A stretch of DNA of 64,000 nt from Megaustenia siamemsis (Eukaryota > Mollusca > Gastropoda > Stylommatophora > Ariophantidae): assembly GCA_032433765.1 (NCBI GenBank), contig JAVIAB010000051.1, forward strand, positions 78,360,244 to 78,424,243, in the 5' to 3' direction. The position numbers and the translations under genes were made by a program. This document shows, piece after piece, positions 1-11,400 of the stretch (positions are counted from its first letter, which is position 1; every line of letters starts with the position of its first letter). The notes beneath the pieces were generated by a model that ran no database searches, was not told the origin of the DNA, and saw nothing but the letters and a program-made list of their open reading frames with translations.

Positions 1-272
1 TACAAAAGATACCTGCCGAGGGAATGCAACCAGTCTTGATAAGAAGTTAACGGACAATACCGACAAAAAGAGTCGATGAAACAGTGGTGGGACTAATGAG
101 TGGTTTGTTGCAAGGGAAGTAACCTCGGGTAGTGGTGTCTAGGGCAATTTACTGGCATTGATCAATATGTAGAGATATCAAGTAAAGAGGTATACACCTA
201 CTGCGAAGCAAAAAGGAAGTAAAAAAAGTAAGTTGACAAGAATTTTTAATGAAGATAACACAAGAAGAATAT

Positions 273-532
273 GGGGGACTGGTTGGTCTCGAGGCAAGAC
301 GCCGACCTTGAGACAGAGAGGTTGTGGGTTCAAATCCCGGCTTGAAACGTCAACTACTCGTCGACGGAAAGAAAAAAAAAACATTAGTACCTCCGAAGTC
401 GGAGTTATCTGCCTGTGCGGCAAGGGACCCCTGTGCACACGGCTGCCAGGGAAAAATGGATTAACACGCAACAATTCAGATCCTAGTCTCTAGGGGCTTC
501 GTCAGAGGTAAATGCTGGCGAACGAAAAAAAA
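273..532 (+). mobile_element. tRNA-derived SINE, family I, with poly-A tail
   Basis: The 5' head looks tRNA-like: an A-box-like stretch (GGTTGGTCTCGAGG) and a B box (GGTTCAAATCC) lie at the usual distance. A body and an A-run tail follow. The 8-bp sequence AAGAATAT occurs at 265-272 and again at 533-540, directly after the A-tail, so it is a probable target-site duplication. A second, more diverged copy lies on the other strand near 25.5 kb and shares the head and the internal block around ACCTCCGAAGTCGGAG. SINEs of this kind encode no protein and use LINE machinery. Confidence 0.85.
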
Positions 533-540
533 AAGAATAT

Positions 541-846
541 TAGTAATGAGTGTTAGATGAAGAAGTGTGGCATATTGATACTTGATGACGAAAGGACTCC
601 ATGCAGAATGACAGTCTATTCTTCATTATGATCTCACAAAGAGAACTGGATTTTAGTGTTAATGACACACCAGCGACTGTAAGAACTGAAGTGGGAGAAT
701 ACTGGTGTCGTGCTAGCTGGAGAGTCTTCATGAAGATGTCTCAGGAAATGATAACTTAAACGTTTTCACTTTGGGCTTATCAGCATGAAAGAAAATATAC
801 TTGTGCTATATTTCACAGCGGAGAATAACCGCGTTAGAACAATTAA
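541..846. other. unassigned stretch between two SINEs
   Basis: No gene can be supported. On the plus strand at about 618-760 an open frame contains EVGEYWCRAS, which resembles the F-strand cysteine region of an Ig domain. No convincing splice donor follows. It may be coincidence or an exon remnant. Confidence 0.3.
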
Positions 847-1105
847 GTAAGTAAGTAAAGTACCCCCGTCACGCCAAGTGGCGTATAGGGAAATATGGTG
901 TTGGTGACCCTATATTTTACAGACCTTCAGCACATGCTTTTTGGGGTAATGTGGTCGGTATTACGCCCGTGCTGGTTTACTTTCCCAGAAAAAAATCCGG
1001 TACCCATTTAAGGCTGTGTGAACCCGGAAGCCGTCGGTTGGGATCGAACCCTACCCCTTGTCCTTTGTAGTCCAGTTCACTAACCACTGAGCTATCGCGG
1101 CTCCC
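847..1105 (-). mobile_element. tRNA-derived SINE, family II, full length
   Basis: Read on the minus strand, the element begins with a tRNA-like head (GATAGCTCAGTGGTTAGTG as A-box region, GGTTCGATCCCAACC around the B box). It continues through a conserved body and ends in GTAAG/TTACTTAC-type simple sequence. It is bounded by a perfect 12-bp direct repeat TAGAACAATTAA at 835-846 and 1106-1117, a clear target-site duplication. Sister copies lie on the plus strand at 45123-45373 and 55784-56043. Confidence 0.92.
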
Positions 1106-1117
1106 TAGAACAATTAA

Positions 1118-1460
1118 ATTAAATTAATTAATATTTTATTTATAACTATGACCTACAAATTGAACGTCATTCTCCAGCGACATGTTATGTAACGTTTGGA
1201 TGCATACAATCACCTTTAGCCATAATATCAATAGTAATTTCTTGGCAATAAATGCGTGTTTCGGTCTAAATTTTGTCAATAGTTGCGTTCAATTAGGCAA
1301 CTTTTGTTTCTGAGTTTCGACAGCAGCTTCCAGCTATCACTCATCTTTAGGTCCGAATATTTCGTTTCAACAGCAGCTTCCATGCAATCTGAAATTCGTC
1401 AATTTTCTGTAATCAGTTATTTTCCGTTCCAAATTTCAACATTAATTTCTGCAGAAAAAA
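1118..1460. other. unassigned A+T-rich stretch
   Basis: No protein family, RNA or repeat could be recognised. A short near-duplication of TTTCGTTTCAACAGCAGCTTCCA-like text is seen at about 1316-1382, which gives a loose direct repeat of about 65 bp. Confidence 0.3.
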
Positions 1461-1676
1461 GCGTGTGTGAGTGTGCGTGCGTGTGTGTGTGTGCGCGCGC
1501 GTGTGTGACTGTATGTGTGAGTGCGTGTATGTGTATGTGTGAGTGTGTATGTGTGAGTGCGTGTGTGTGTGAGTGTGTTTGTGTGTGTGTGAGTGTGTGT
1601 GTGTGAGTGTGAGTGTGTGTGTGAGGGTGTGTGTGTGTGCGTGTGTGTGAGTGTGCGTGTGTGTGTGGGGGGGGGG
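1461..1676. repeat. GT/GTGA microsatellite ending in a G run
   Basis: About 215 bp of alternating GT with GA and GC interruptions, ending in a run of ten G. The purine-pyrimidine alternation is Z-DNA prone. Long predicted peptides of repeated CVC or HTHT on either strand are artefacts of this tract. Confidence 0.97.
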
Positions 1677-1742
1677 TGTTATCTGAAGTAGAACAATAAT
1701 TGAATCTACTCCTCTCTTATTAACGTTCACCAGTAAACTACT

Positions 1743-2981
1743 CATCATCATCGAGTGCCGTCTCCGCAACGAAGGTTGGCTACCATGGAGCGCCATTCTG
1801 CTCTGTCTCTTGCTTTGATGGTGCAGGTTGTCATAGGCTGATTTGACCATCTTTTGATGTTACTCGTCCATGTTAGTCTTTGTCTACCTCTTTTACCTTG
1901 TATTTTTCCCTCCAGGATTACATTTAGTTGGCTGTTGTGTCTTTTAACATGGCTCAAAAATCGCATTTGTCTTGTTTGAATTGTGCTTAGTAGTTCTCTT
2001 TTCATTTTTAGTTGTTTTAAGACTTCGTCGTTTGTTTTCTTTTCCTTCCATCCAATTCTACCGATTCTTCTACAGTATATATCCACATTTCAAAGGCTTC
2101 AATTCTCTGTTCTGTTTTCTTGTCTAATGTCCATGTTTCTGCACCATATAGGAATATTGAGAAGATGTAACATTTTGCTATTCTTAGTTTTAGCCCTGGT
2201 GTTATTTGTTTTGATGTTAGTATATTCTTTATGACATTAAAATTACTTTTTGCCATTCCTAATCTTTTATTTATTTCAGTTGTACATTTTACATCACTGG
2301 TTATAGTATGTCCAAGGTAGTTGTAGTTCTGAACTGTCTCCAGGTCTATTTCTTCAATTTTGATATCCACTTGTGGGTTTTGAGTATTTTCTTTGTTTAT
2401 GATCATAGTTTTAGTCTTATTGATATTCATATCTAGTCCATATTTTTTGCTTGTCATGTTTATTTCATTAAGTAATTGTTGTAGATCTTTAGGATTTCCT
2501 GCTAGTAGTACAGTATCGTCAGCATATCTTAGGTTATTGATTATCTTTCCATTAATTTGTAGGCCTGGCATCTCTACGATGTTTTTAAAGATTTGCTCAG
2601 TGTATAGATTGAACTAGCTTGGTGATAGGGTACATTCCTGTCTTACTCCTCTTTTTATATCAATGGGTGTAGAGTTCTCTTTGTTATATTTTATTATTGC
2701 TGTTTGTTCCCAGTATAGATTACATATTAGTCGTATGTCCATGTCATCTAGATGTATCTCTTTTAGGAATTCTATAAGCTGTTTGTGGTGTGCTCTATCA
2801 AAAGCTTTGGTGTAGTCTATGAAGCAAGTATATATTGGTTTGTTTATTTCTGTGTACTTTTCGATTAATGTTCTTATGCAGAATATGACTTCTTTTGTCC
2901 CGCTATTTTTCCTAAATCCAAATTGCTGCTCATCTAATTCAGTATTGATTTTATTCTGAATCCTTCCTTCTATAAATATAA
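1743..2981 (-). mobile_element. 5'-truncated RTE-like LINE, family D (reverse transcriptase and C-terminus)
   Basis: This is the 3' 1.24 kb of the same family as the near-complete copy at 57.9-60.8 kb, in opposite orientation. The minus strand encodes a GVRQGCILSPS-type RT block, then YADDTVLLAGNPKDLQQLL with the catalytic YADD box. The C-terminal region follows (FLYGAETWTLDKKTEQRIEAFEMWIY), ending in CGDGTR. Frameshifts break the frame, so it is a dead copy. AGTAAACTACT at 1732-1742 and AGTAAACTGCT at 2982-2992 form an 11-bp target-site duplication with one mismatch. The 3' end on the minus strand is a GATGATGAT-type tail, usual for RTE-clade elements. Confidence 0.9.
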
Positions 2982-3154
2982 AGTAAACTGCTATTATATG
3001 GGAAACCGCGATATCTACGCACGGTTAGATATCTCATTTAGCAAATTCTGCACGGTTGGCGGGCATTTCTGCCAACTATTTTCTACTTTAAACTGTCAAA
3101 CGTTCTTTAACGTGTGCAGAGTGCTCACGGGAGCTCCTGTTTTTTCGCTGTTGT

Positions 3155-3410
3155 CCGAGAGAGCTAGACATCGGATCTCACTACCCAGAGAGAGCTAGAC
3201 ATTGGATCTCACTACCCAGAGAGAGCTAGACATCGGATCTCACTACCCAGAGAGAGCTAGACATTGGATCTCACTACCCAGAGAGAGCTAGACATCGGAT
3301 CTCACTACCCAGAGAGAGCTAGACATTGGATCTCACTACCCAGAGAGAGCTAGACATCGGATCTCACTACCCAGAGAGAGCTAGACATCGGATCTCACTA
3401 CTCAAAGACC
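3155..3410. repeat. 31-bp minisatellite, about 8 copies, with alternating monomers
   Basis: The unit contains AGAGAGCTAGACAT, then CGG or TGG, then ATCTCACTACCCAG. The CGG and TGG variants alternate strictly for most of the array, giving a 62-bp dimer periodicity. Confidence 0.93.
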
Positions 3411-3424
3411 GAGGGAGAGCGAAG

Positions 3425-3515
3425 AAATCAAAAAAGAAACATTCACACCGTCTGTTGCGAGATTCGAACCCGGATCTAATCTCAAGTGTAAAGACAAGCT
3501 TATGGTAAAGAAAGT
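3425..3515 (-). mobile_element. tRNA-head SINE remnant
   Basis: On the minus strand there is a B-box motif GGGTTCGAATCTC with tRNA-like flanks. No folded functional tRNA could be assembled and no tail or target-site duplication was found, so this is a decayed or partial SINE head. Confidence 0.5.
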
Positions 3516-3619
3516 GACGTCATCTAGCACAACTAGTGGTAAAAGAATCTTTCATCCTTTTCGTTGTTTTTTTTTAGAGCTGTGTCTTGTTTTCTATTCT
3601 CAAAAAGGCCAGTACAAAA

Positions 3620-3876
3620 AAGGGAGCCCCTAAGAAACAGAAAGAAACAATCAAGATTTTTCTGGCACACCATGAGAAAAGGAAAGTTGGAATACTTGGT
3701 TACAACTGGAAAAATACAGGGAAAGAGAGATCGCAGGTGACAAAGAGATAAAATACTAGATTGCTTGGTGTCATGGCATGGAAAACAGTCAACAACAGGA
3801 TTGATACGATTAACTGTGGATAGAATATTGTGGAAGGAGCTGATCGCCTATGCCAGCCGGTATGGCACATGATGAT
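3620..3876 (+). mobile_element. RTE-like LINE 3' fragment, family B
   Basis: This is the terminal part of the family B C-terminal region. It carries the nucleotide signature GAGAAAAGGAAAGTTGG, then CATGGAAAACAGTCAACAAC, and ends CCGGTATGGCACATGATGATG. The encoded pattern (LEYLVTTGKIQGKRDR) matches the copies at 31.8-32.1 and 34.0-34.3 kb. The frame is broken, so the element is non-functional. Confidence 0.85.
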
Positions 3877-4021
3877 GTTGTGTTTTCTGGCTTGTATTTT
3901 TGTGTTTAGTGTGTACAGCTTGTTTGCTACACCGAATAGCGCCTTTTGCCGATACGTTATAGCTTGTCTTCTCTTTTAGCTAGACTAGCTGCTCAATACC
4001 ATTTTATATATTTTTATATAT

Positions 4022-4492
4022 ATATTTGATAGAAAAAGAGTTCTTAAATGTTATGTAGAGTCAGTCTTAACATATGGATGTGAATCATGGACAATAAGAC
4101 AACAGACAAGAAAATCACTGGAGTCTGTAGAAATGTGGTTTTACAGAACAATATTGAGAATGCCATGGACAGCTAAGAAGAGTAATGAAGATGTTCTGAG
4201 AGAGGTCAAAGCAAAAAGAGAGCTAATTTCCAATATTAGGAAGAAACAATCATCATTTTTTGGCCATGTAATGAGAAGAGAACAATTGGAATATATTGTA
4301 AACAACTGGGAAAATTGAGGGACGAAGAGATAGAGGAAAGCAAAAAGAAAAAAAAATACCGGATAGCTTAAGAGAATGGCTTAGCATAAGGTCAAAAACA
4401 GAAATGATAAATATTGTCGAGATCGAAAATTGTGGAGAGACATGATCACCTACGTCAGCAGGCCCGGTACTTGATGATGACGATGATGATAA
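4022..4492 (+). mobile_element. RTE-like LINE 3' fragment, family A
   Basis: It encodes an interrupted C-terminal segment: ESVEMWFYRTILRMPWTAKK, then SNEDVLREVKAKRELISNIR, then FFGHVMRREQLEY. It ends with GGTACTTGATGATGACGATGATGAT, the family A tail. Other family A copies are at 29.25, 48.0-48.5 and 51.8-52.1 kb. A 5'-truncated, frame-broken insertion. Confidence 0.87.
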
Positions 4493-4849
4493 ATTTGATA
4501 AATACAGATAAATACATTATATGACCTTTGTGGTCTTGCCAAACGGTCTGCAGCAAAAAAGTAGTAAATATCTGCAGATCCTGTGAGGTGATCTTTCTTC
4601 GCACTTAAATGAACAATGTCTCTCATACCTGAATTGCCAATATTAAATCGGCACATCCGGCCACATATTGTGTCAGATGTTGTTTTACTGCAGTTTTAAG
4701 TCTCATAATCGAACTCTTTACATTGATGCATTATTAGTTTTTATTTTGACACTTGTTCTTCGAGCTTTCAACAACTGCATGTGGTATACACTTGGGCCTT
4801 TCTGTTTTTTATCTAAACGTACCTGTCACCAAATTATATTCTCTGATGG

Positions 4850-6535
4850 AGAACTTCCTCACAAACAACTTCGCAAACATTCTCACAAACAACTTCACAA
4901 ACATTCTCACAAACATCCTCACAAACAACCTAACAAACATCCTCACAAAAAATGTTACAAACAACCTCACAAACAACCTCATAAACAAACTCACAAACAT
5001 TTTCACAAACAACCTCACAAACAACCTCTCAAACAAATATCCTCACAAACAATCTCACAAACATCCTGGCAAACATCCTCACAAACAACCTCATAAACAT
5101 CCCCATAAGCATCCCCACAAACAACATCACAAACAACCTCATAAACAATCTCACACACATCCCCACGAACAACACCACAAACAACCTCATAAACATCCCC
5201 ACAAACATCCCCACAAACATCCACACAAACATCCACACAAACATCCCCACAAACATCAACACAAACATCCCCACAAACATCCCCACAAACATCCTCACAA
5301 ACATCCTCACAAACATCCACACAAACATCCCCACAAATATCCCCATAAACATCCACACAAACATCCCCGCAAACATACTCACAGACATCCTCACAAACAT
5401 CCACACAAACATCCCCACAAATATCCTCACAAACATCCCCACAAACATCAACACAAACATCCATACAAACATCCTCACAAACATCCTCACAAAGAAACAT
5501 CCTCACAAACATCCCCACAAACATCCCCACAAGCATCCACACAAACATCCCCACAAACACCTTCACAAACATCCACACAAACATCCCCACAAACATCATC
5601 ACAAACATCCCTCACAAACATCCACACAAACATCTACACAAATATCCTCACAAACATCCTCACAAACATCCCCACAAACATCCTCACAAACATCCCCACA
5701 AACATCTACACAAATATCCTCACAAACATCCCCACAAACATCCACACAAACATCCATACAAACATCCTCACAAATAAATATCCTCACAAACATCCCCACA
5801 AACATCCCCACAAACATCCTCATAAACATTCACACAAACATCCCCACAAACATCCTCACAAACATCCACACAAACATCCCCATAAATTTCCTCACAAACA
5901 TCCCCACAAACATCCACACAAACATCTACACAAATATCCTCACAAACATCCCCACAAACATCTCCACAAACATCCTCATAAACATCCACACAAACATCCC
6001 CACAAACATCCTCACAAACATCCACACAAGCATCCTCATAAACATCCCCACAAACATCCACATAAACATCTACACAAATATCCTCACAAACATCCTCACA
6101 AACATCCTCACAAACATCCCCACAAACATCTACACAAATATCCTCACAAACATCCCCACAAACATCCACACAAACATCCTCACAAACATCCCCACAAACA
6201 TCCCCACAAACATCTACACAAACAACCTTACAAAGAAACATCCTCACAAAAAAACCTCACAAACATCCACACAAACATCTTCACCAACATCCTCACAAAC
6301 AACCTCACAAAGAAACATCCTCACCAACATCTACACAAACATCCCCACAAACATCCTCACAAACATCCCCACAAACATCCTCACCAACATCTACACAAAC
6401 ATCCTCACCAACATCCCCACAAACATCCCCACAAGCATCCCCACAATCATCCACACAAACATCCATCCTCACAAAGAAACATCCTCACAAACATCCCCAC
6501 AAACATCCTCACAAACATCCTCCCACAAATCTATA
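4850..6535. repeat. 12-bp minisatellite (CACAAACATCCN), about 140 units
   Basis: About 1.7 kb of degenerate 12-bp units whose plus strand is almost free of G. The unit is a multiple of three and lacks stops in several frames, which produces very long His/Lys/Pro-rich or Thr/Asn-rich predicted peptides on the plus strand and Val/Cys/Asp-rich ones on the minus strand. No start context, domain or splice signal supports coding. I treat it as non-coding. Confidence 0.95.
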
Positions 6536-6699
6536 TACCCAATTTGGGCTTCCCCGTAGATATCTTTCTATCTTAAAGTTCTCCATCAAGTAGTAACCGC
6601 CAAGAGAAGCAATTATTGTCCTTAATTCTAACGAGACCCAAGCACCTCAGCTTTCACCCTGGTAACATTGACTTCCAAATATATTAAGTTGGGGAAACA

Positions 6700-7058
6700 A
6701 TCACATCCATGTTTTATTTTTGGAGCCAGTTAATACGTGGTTCATCTGAAGAGTGCTGCGAATTCCATGGATAGCAAAGATTACCAATGAGAAATACTGA
6801 AAATGAGCTGGATAAACCAGAAAACATCATAAGAAAAAGACAATCCGTATTTATTGGGCATGTGATGCGAACAAAAGGCATCGATAATACTATAGCAATT
6901 GGCAGAGTGAATGGAGAAAAACAAGAGAAAAATAATTTAACAGTTTATCGAAATGGCATAACAAAAGATCATCGACTTAAATTATAGCACGCCTGAAGGA
7001 CCGAGAGATGATGAGAGAGATTATCGCTAAACCTAACCGGCACGGCACCTGATGATGG
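6700..7058 (+). mobile_element. RTE-like LINE 3' fragment, family E
   Basis: Decayed C-terminal region containing IGHVMRTKGIDNTIAIGRVNGEKQ and ending CCGGCACGGCACCTGATGATGGTG. The layout (GHVMR block, W/K-rich block, GATGATG tail) is that of families A and B but the sequence is distinct. Frames are broken. Confidence 0.75.
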
Positions 7059-7060
7059 TG

Positions 7061-7535
7061 ATATTTTATAATCGACTTCTAAGAAAGCTGTCGCAGGGGA
7101 GATAATTTTGTATCTTGGAATAATGTTGGTAATGTACTCTTTGTAATCACCGGATTAACGACTGTGTGATCTCCCCTTCATAAAAGATTTAATTTCAATT
7201 TCGTGTTTGGAATAAATAAACCGAATCATGCGCAAATGTGGTTCTTATTATTTTTGCTGTTATAATTTTGCTTCGGTTTGTTTGCCAATCTCCGGAGCCA
7301 CAATTACAAAACAGAGATTGCGTTTATATCTCCTTCTAGAGGAAAGAATCAAATATTTATAACTGGAGCACAATCACAAATTGAAAAAAATCCAGAACAA
7401 TAATTTAGCCCGCAGAAGAAAGAAGAGATACATGTGAAATAGTTGTCGAAATGAATGATTTTCGCGACTGTTTATTTACTTATAACTGTCTTATCAACCA
7501 TGGTGTCAAGTTGGAACTCGCTGTTTTCTATCTAT
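7061..7535. other. unassigned stretch
   Basis: No recognisable gene, RNA or repeat. Base composition is A+T-rich, with short reading frames only. Confidence 0.3.
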
Positions 7536-7539
7536 GATC

Positions 7540-8017
7540 TATTACGTTCCACTGACAATTGTTACCATGTCTCAACAAACATCAAAACAAATAATACCAG
7601 GGCTGAAACAAAGAATAGAAAAATGTTATATTTTCTCAACATTCCTGTATAGTGCAGACAAGAAAACAGAACAGAAAATTGAAGCCTTTGAGATGTGGAT
7701 ATATAGAAGAATAGGTAGAATTGATGGAAAGAAAAGAAAACAATTGATGAACTAAAAATGAAAAGAGAACTACTAAATATAATTCAAACAAGACAAATGA
7801 GATTGTGAGCATGTTAAAATACACAGCAATAAAAAGTAATCCAGGAATGGAAAATACAATGTCAAAGAGGCAGAGACAGACCAAGACTAACATGGACGAG
7901 TAACATCATATATGGACAAGTCAGCCTAATACAACCTGCACTACTAAAGCAAGAGACAGAGCAGAATGGCGCTCCACGGTAGCCAAACTTCGATGCGGAG
8001 ACGGTAATCAACGATGA
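7540..8017 (+). mobile_element. 5'-truncated RTE-like LINE fragment, family D
   Basis: It matches the C-terminal 480 bp of the copy at 57.9-60.8 kb. It begins with the ASKQITPGLKQRIEKCYIFSTFLY-like block, continues through KKTEQKIEAFEMWIYRRIGRID, and ends with GCGGAGACGG then GATGAATGGTGATG. It is more diverged than the other D copies, with several frameshifts, so it is probably an older insertion. Confidence 0.85.
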
Positions 8018-8169
8018 ATGGTGATGTCCCGCTGTAGCAGGGCCGGGTATAGGCCTTACAGTTTAGGGCCTCACAATCCGATGGGGCCTTACATTTGTTT
8101 TTATTGTAAACTATAGTAGATATTTTGCGGTAGAATGTTGAATGTTCACTGTACAGCTAAAAAGACCAA

Positions 8170-8460
8170 CAAAGGACATTCACAGAGAGACACAACACAA
8201 AAAATGAGCACCTAAAAATATCTGAAAGAAACAATCGACATTGTTCGGTCACATCACGAGAAGAAAACAGTTGGAATACTTGGTTACAGCTGGCAAAATA
8301 TTTGGAAAGAGAGATCACAGACGACAAAGAGAGAAAATACTACATAGTTAGGTGTCATGGCATGGAAAACAGTCAACAACAGAACTGATACGAGATGTAC
8401 TGTGGATAAAAGAATGTAGAATGACATAACACGAACCGTTTGGCACATAATGATGATGGT
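8170..8460 (+). mobile_element. RTE-like LINE 3' fragment, family B
   Basis: Family B tail: CATGGAAAACAGTCAACAAC, then a degenerate CGAACCGTTTGGCACATAATGATGATGG end. The 9-kb satellite starts within about 30 bp of its end. No intact frame. Confidence 0.8.
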
Positions 8461-8489
8461 CGAAACTTCTGGTGTTGATTTTTTAACAG

Positions 8490-11400
8490 AACGCCTAAAC
8501 GTTTCATTTAGTAATCAGCTTTAAGCCTCAACGTTTCATTTAGTAGTCAGCTTAGAGCCTCAATGTTTCATTTAGTAGTCAGCTAAGAGCCTCAACGTTT
8601 CATTTAGTAGTCAGCTTAGAGCCTCAACGTTTCATTTAGTAGTCAGCTTGGAGCCTCAATGTTTCATTTAGTAGTCAGCTAAGAGCCTCAACGTTTCATT
8701 TAGTAGTCAGCTAAGAGCCTCAACGTTTCATTTAGTAGTCAGCTTAGAGCCTCAATGTTTCATTTAGTAGTCAGCTAAGAGCCTCAACGTTTCATTTAGT
8801 AGTCAGCTTAGAGCCTCAACGTTTCATTTAGTAGTCTGCTTAGAGCCTCAACGTTTCATTTAGTAGTCAGCTAAGAGACTCAACGTTTCATTTAGTAGTC
8901 AGCTTAGAGCCTCAACGTTTCATTTAGTAGTCTGCTTAGAGCCTCAACGTTTCATTTAGTAGTCAGCTAAGAGCCTCAACGTTTCATTTAGTAGTCAGCT
9001 TAGAGCCTCGACGTTTCATTTAGTAGTCAGATTAGAGCCTCATTGTTTCATTTAGTAGTCAGCTTAGAGCCTCGACGTTTCATTTAGTAGTCAGATTAGA
9101 GCCTCAACGTTTCATTTAGTAGTCAGCTTAGAGCCTCAACGTTTCATTTAGTATTCAGCTAAGAGCCTCATTGTTACATTTAGTAGTCAGCTTGGAGACA
9201 CAACGTTTCATTTAGCAGTCAGCTTAGAGCCACATTGTTTCATTTAGTAGTCAGCTTGGAGACACAACGTTTCATTTAGCAGTCAGCTTAGAGCCACATT
9301 GTTTCATTTAGTAGTCAGCTTAGAGCCACATTGTTTCATTTAGTAGTCAGCTTGGAGACACAACGTTTCATTTAGCAGTCAGCTTAGAGCCACATTGTTT
9401 CATTTAGTAGTCAGCTTGGAGACACAACGTTTCATTTAGCAGTCAGCTTAGAGCCACATTGTTTCATTTAGTAGTCAGCAAAGAACCTCAACGTTTCATT
9501 TAGTAGTCAGCTAAGAGCCTCAACGTTTCATCTAGTAATCAGCTTTAAGCCTCAACGTTTCATTTAGTAGTCAGCTAAGAGCCTCAACGTTTCATTTAGT
9601 AGTCAGCTAAGAGCCTCATTGTTTCATTTAGTAGTCAGCTTGGAGACACAACGTTTCATTTAGCAGTCAGCTTAGAGCCACATTGTTTCATTTAGTAGTC
9701 AGCAAAGAACCTCAACGTTTCATTTAGTAATCAGCTTAGAGCCTCAACGTTTCATTTAGTAGTCAGCTAAGAGCCTCAACGTTTCATTTATTAGTCAGAT
9801 TAGAGCCTCATTGTTTCATTTAGTAGTCAGCTTAGAGCCTCAATGTTTCATTTAGTATTCAGCTAAGAGCCTCATTGTTACATTTAATAGTCAGCTTGGA
9901 GACACAACGTTTCATTTAGCAGTCAGCTTAGAGCCACATTGTTTCATTTAGTAGTCAGCAAAGAACCTCAACATTTCATTTAGTAGTCAGCTAAGAGACT
10001 CAACGTTTCATTTAGTAGTCAGCTTAGAGCCTCAAAGTTTCATTTAGTAGTCAGCTTTAAGAATCAACGTTTCATTTAGTATTCAGCTAAGAGCCTCATT
10101 GTTACATTTAGTAGTAAGCTTGGAGACACAACGTTTCATTTAGCAGTCAGCTTAGAGCCACATTGTTTCATTTAGCAGTCAGCTTAGAGCCACATTGTTT
10201 CATTTAGTAGTCAGCAAAGAACCTCAACATTTCATTTAGTAGTCAGCTTAGAGACTCATTGTTTCATTTAGTAGTCAGCAAAGAACCTCAACATTTCATT
10301 TAGCAGTCAGCTTAGAGCCACATTGTTTCATTTAGTAGTCAGCAAAGAACCTTAACGTTTCATTTAGTAGTCAGCTTAGAGACTCAACGTTTCATTTAGT
10401 AGTCAGCTTAGAGACTCAACGTTTCATTTAGTAGTCAGCTTAGAGACTCAACGTTTCATTTAGTAGTCAGCTTAGAGACTCAACGTTTCATTTAATATTC
10501 AGCTAAGAGCCTCATTGTTACATTTAGTAGTCAGCTTGAAGACACAACGTTTCATTTAGCAGTCAGCTTACAGCCACATTGTTTCATTTAGTAGTCAGCA
10601 AAGAACCTCAACGTTTCATTTAGTAGTCAGCTAAAACCCTCAACGTTTCATTTAGTAGTCAGATTTAAGCCTCAATGTATCATTTAGTAGTTAGCTTAGA
10701 GCCTCAACGTTTCATTTAGTAGTCAGCTAAGAGCCTCAACGTTTCATTTAGTAGTCAGCTTAGAGCCTCAATGTTTCATTTAGTTGTCAGCTAAGAGCCT
10801 CAACGTTTCATTTAGTAGTCAGCTTAGAGCCTCAACGTTTCATTTAGTAGTCTGCTTAGAGCCTCAACGTTTCATTTAGTAGTCAGCTAAGAGACTCAAC
10901 GTTTCATTTAGTAGTCAGCTTAGAGCCTCAACGTTTCATTTAGTAGTCTGCTTAGAGACTCAACGTTTCATTTAGTAGTCAGCTAAGAGCCTCAACGTTT
11001 CATTTAGTAGTCAGCTTAGAGCCTCGACGTTTCATTTAGTAGTCAGATTAGAGCCTCATTGTTTCATTTAGTAGTCAGCTTAGAGCCTCAACGTTTCATT
11101 TAGTATTCAGCTAAGAGCCTCATTGTTACATTTAGTAGTCAGCTTGGAGACACAACGTTTCATTTAGCAGTCAGCTTAGAGCCACATTGTTTCATTTAGT
11201 AGTCAGCAAAGAACCTCAACGTTTCATTTAGTAGTCAGCTAAGAGCCTCAACGTTTCATCTAGTAATCAGCTTTAAGCCTCAACGTTTCATTTAGTAGTC
11301 AGCAAAGAACCTCAACATTTCATTTAGTAGTCAGCTAAGAGACTCAACGTTTCATTTAGTAGTCAGCTTAGAGCCTCAACGTTTCATTTAGTAGTCAGCT

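Noticed and set aside
847..1105. Functional tRNA gene
   Set aside because: The A and B boxes belong to a SINE head; acceptor-stem pairing is poor and a SINE body follows.
4753..6576. 607-codon His/Lys/Pro-rich open frame as a gene
   Set aside because: It is the translation of a 12-bp tandem array. Several frames on both strands are open for the same reason and there is no domain or splice evidence.
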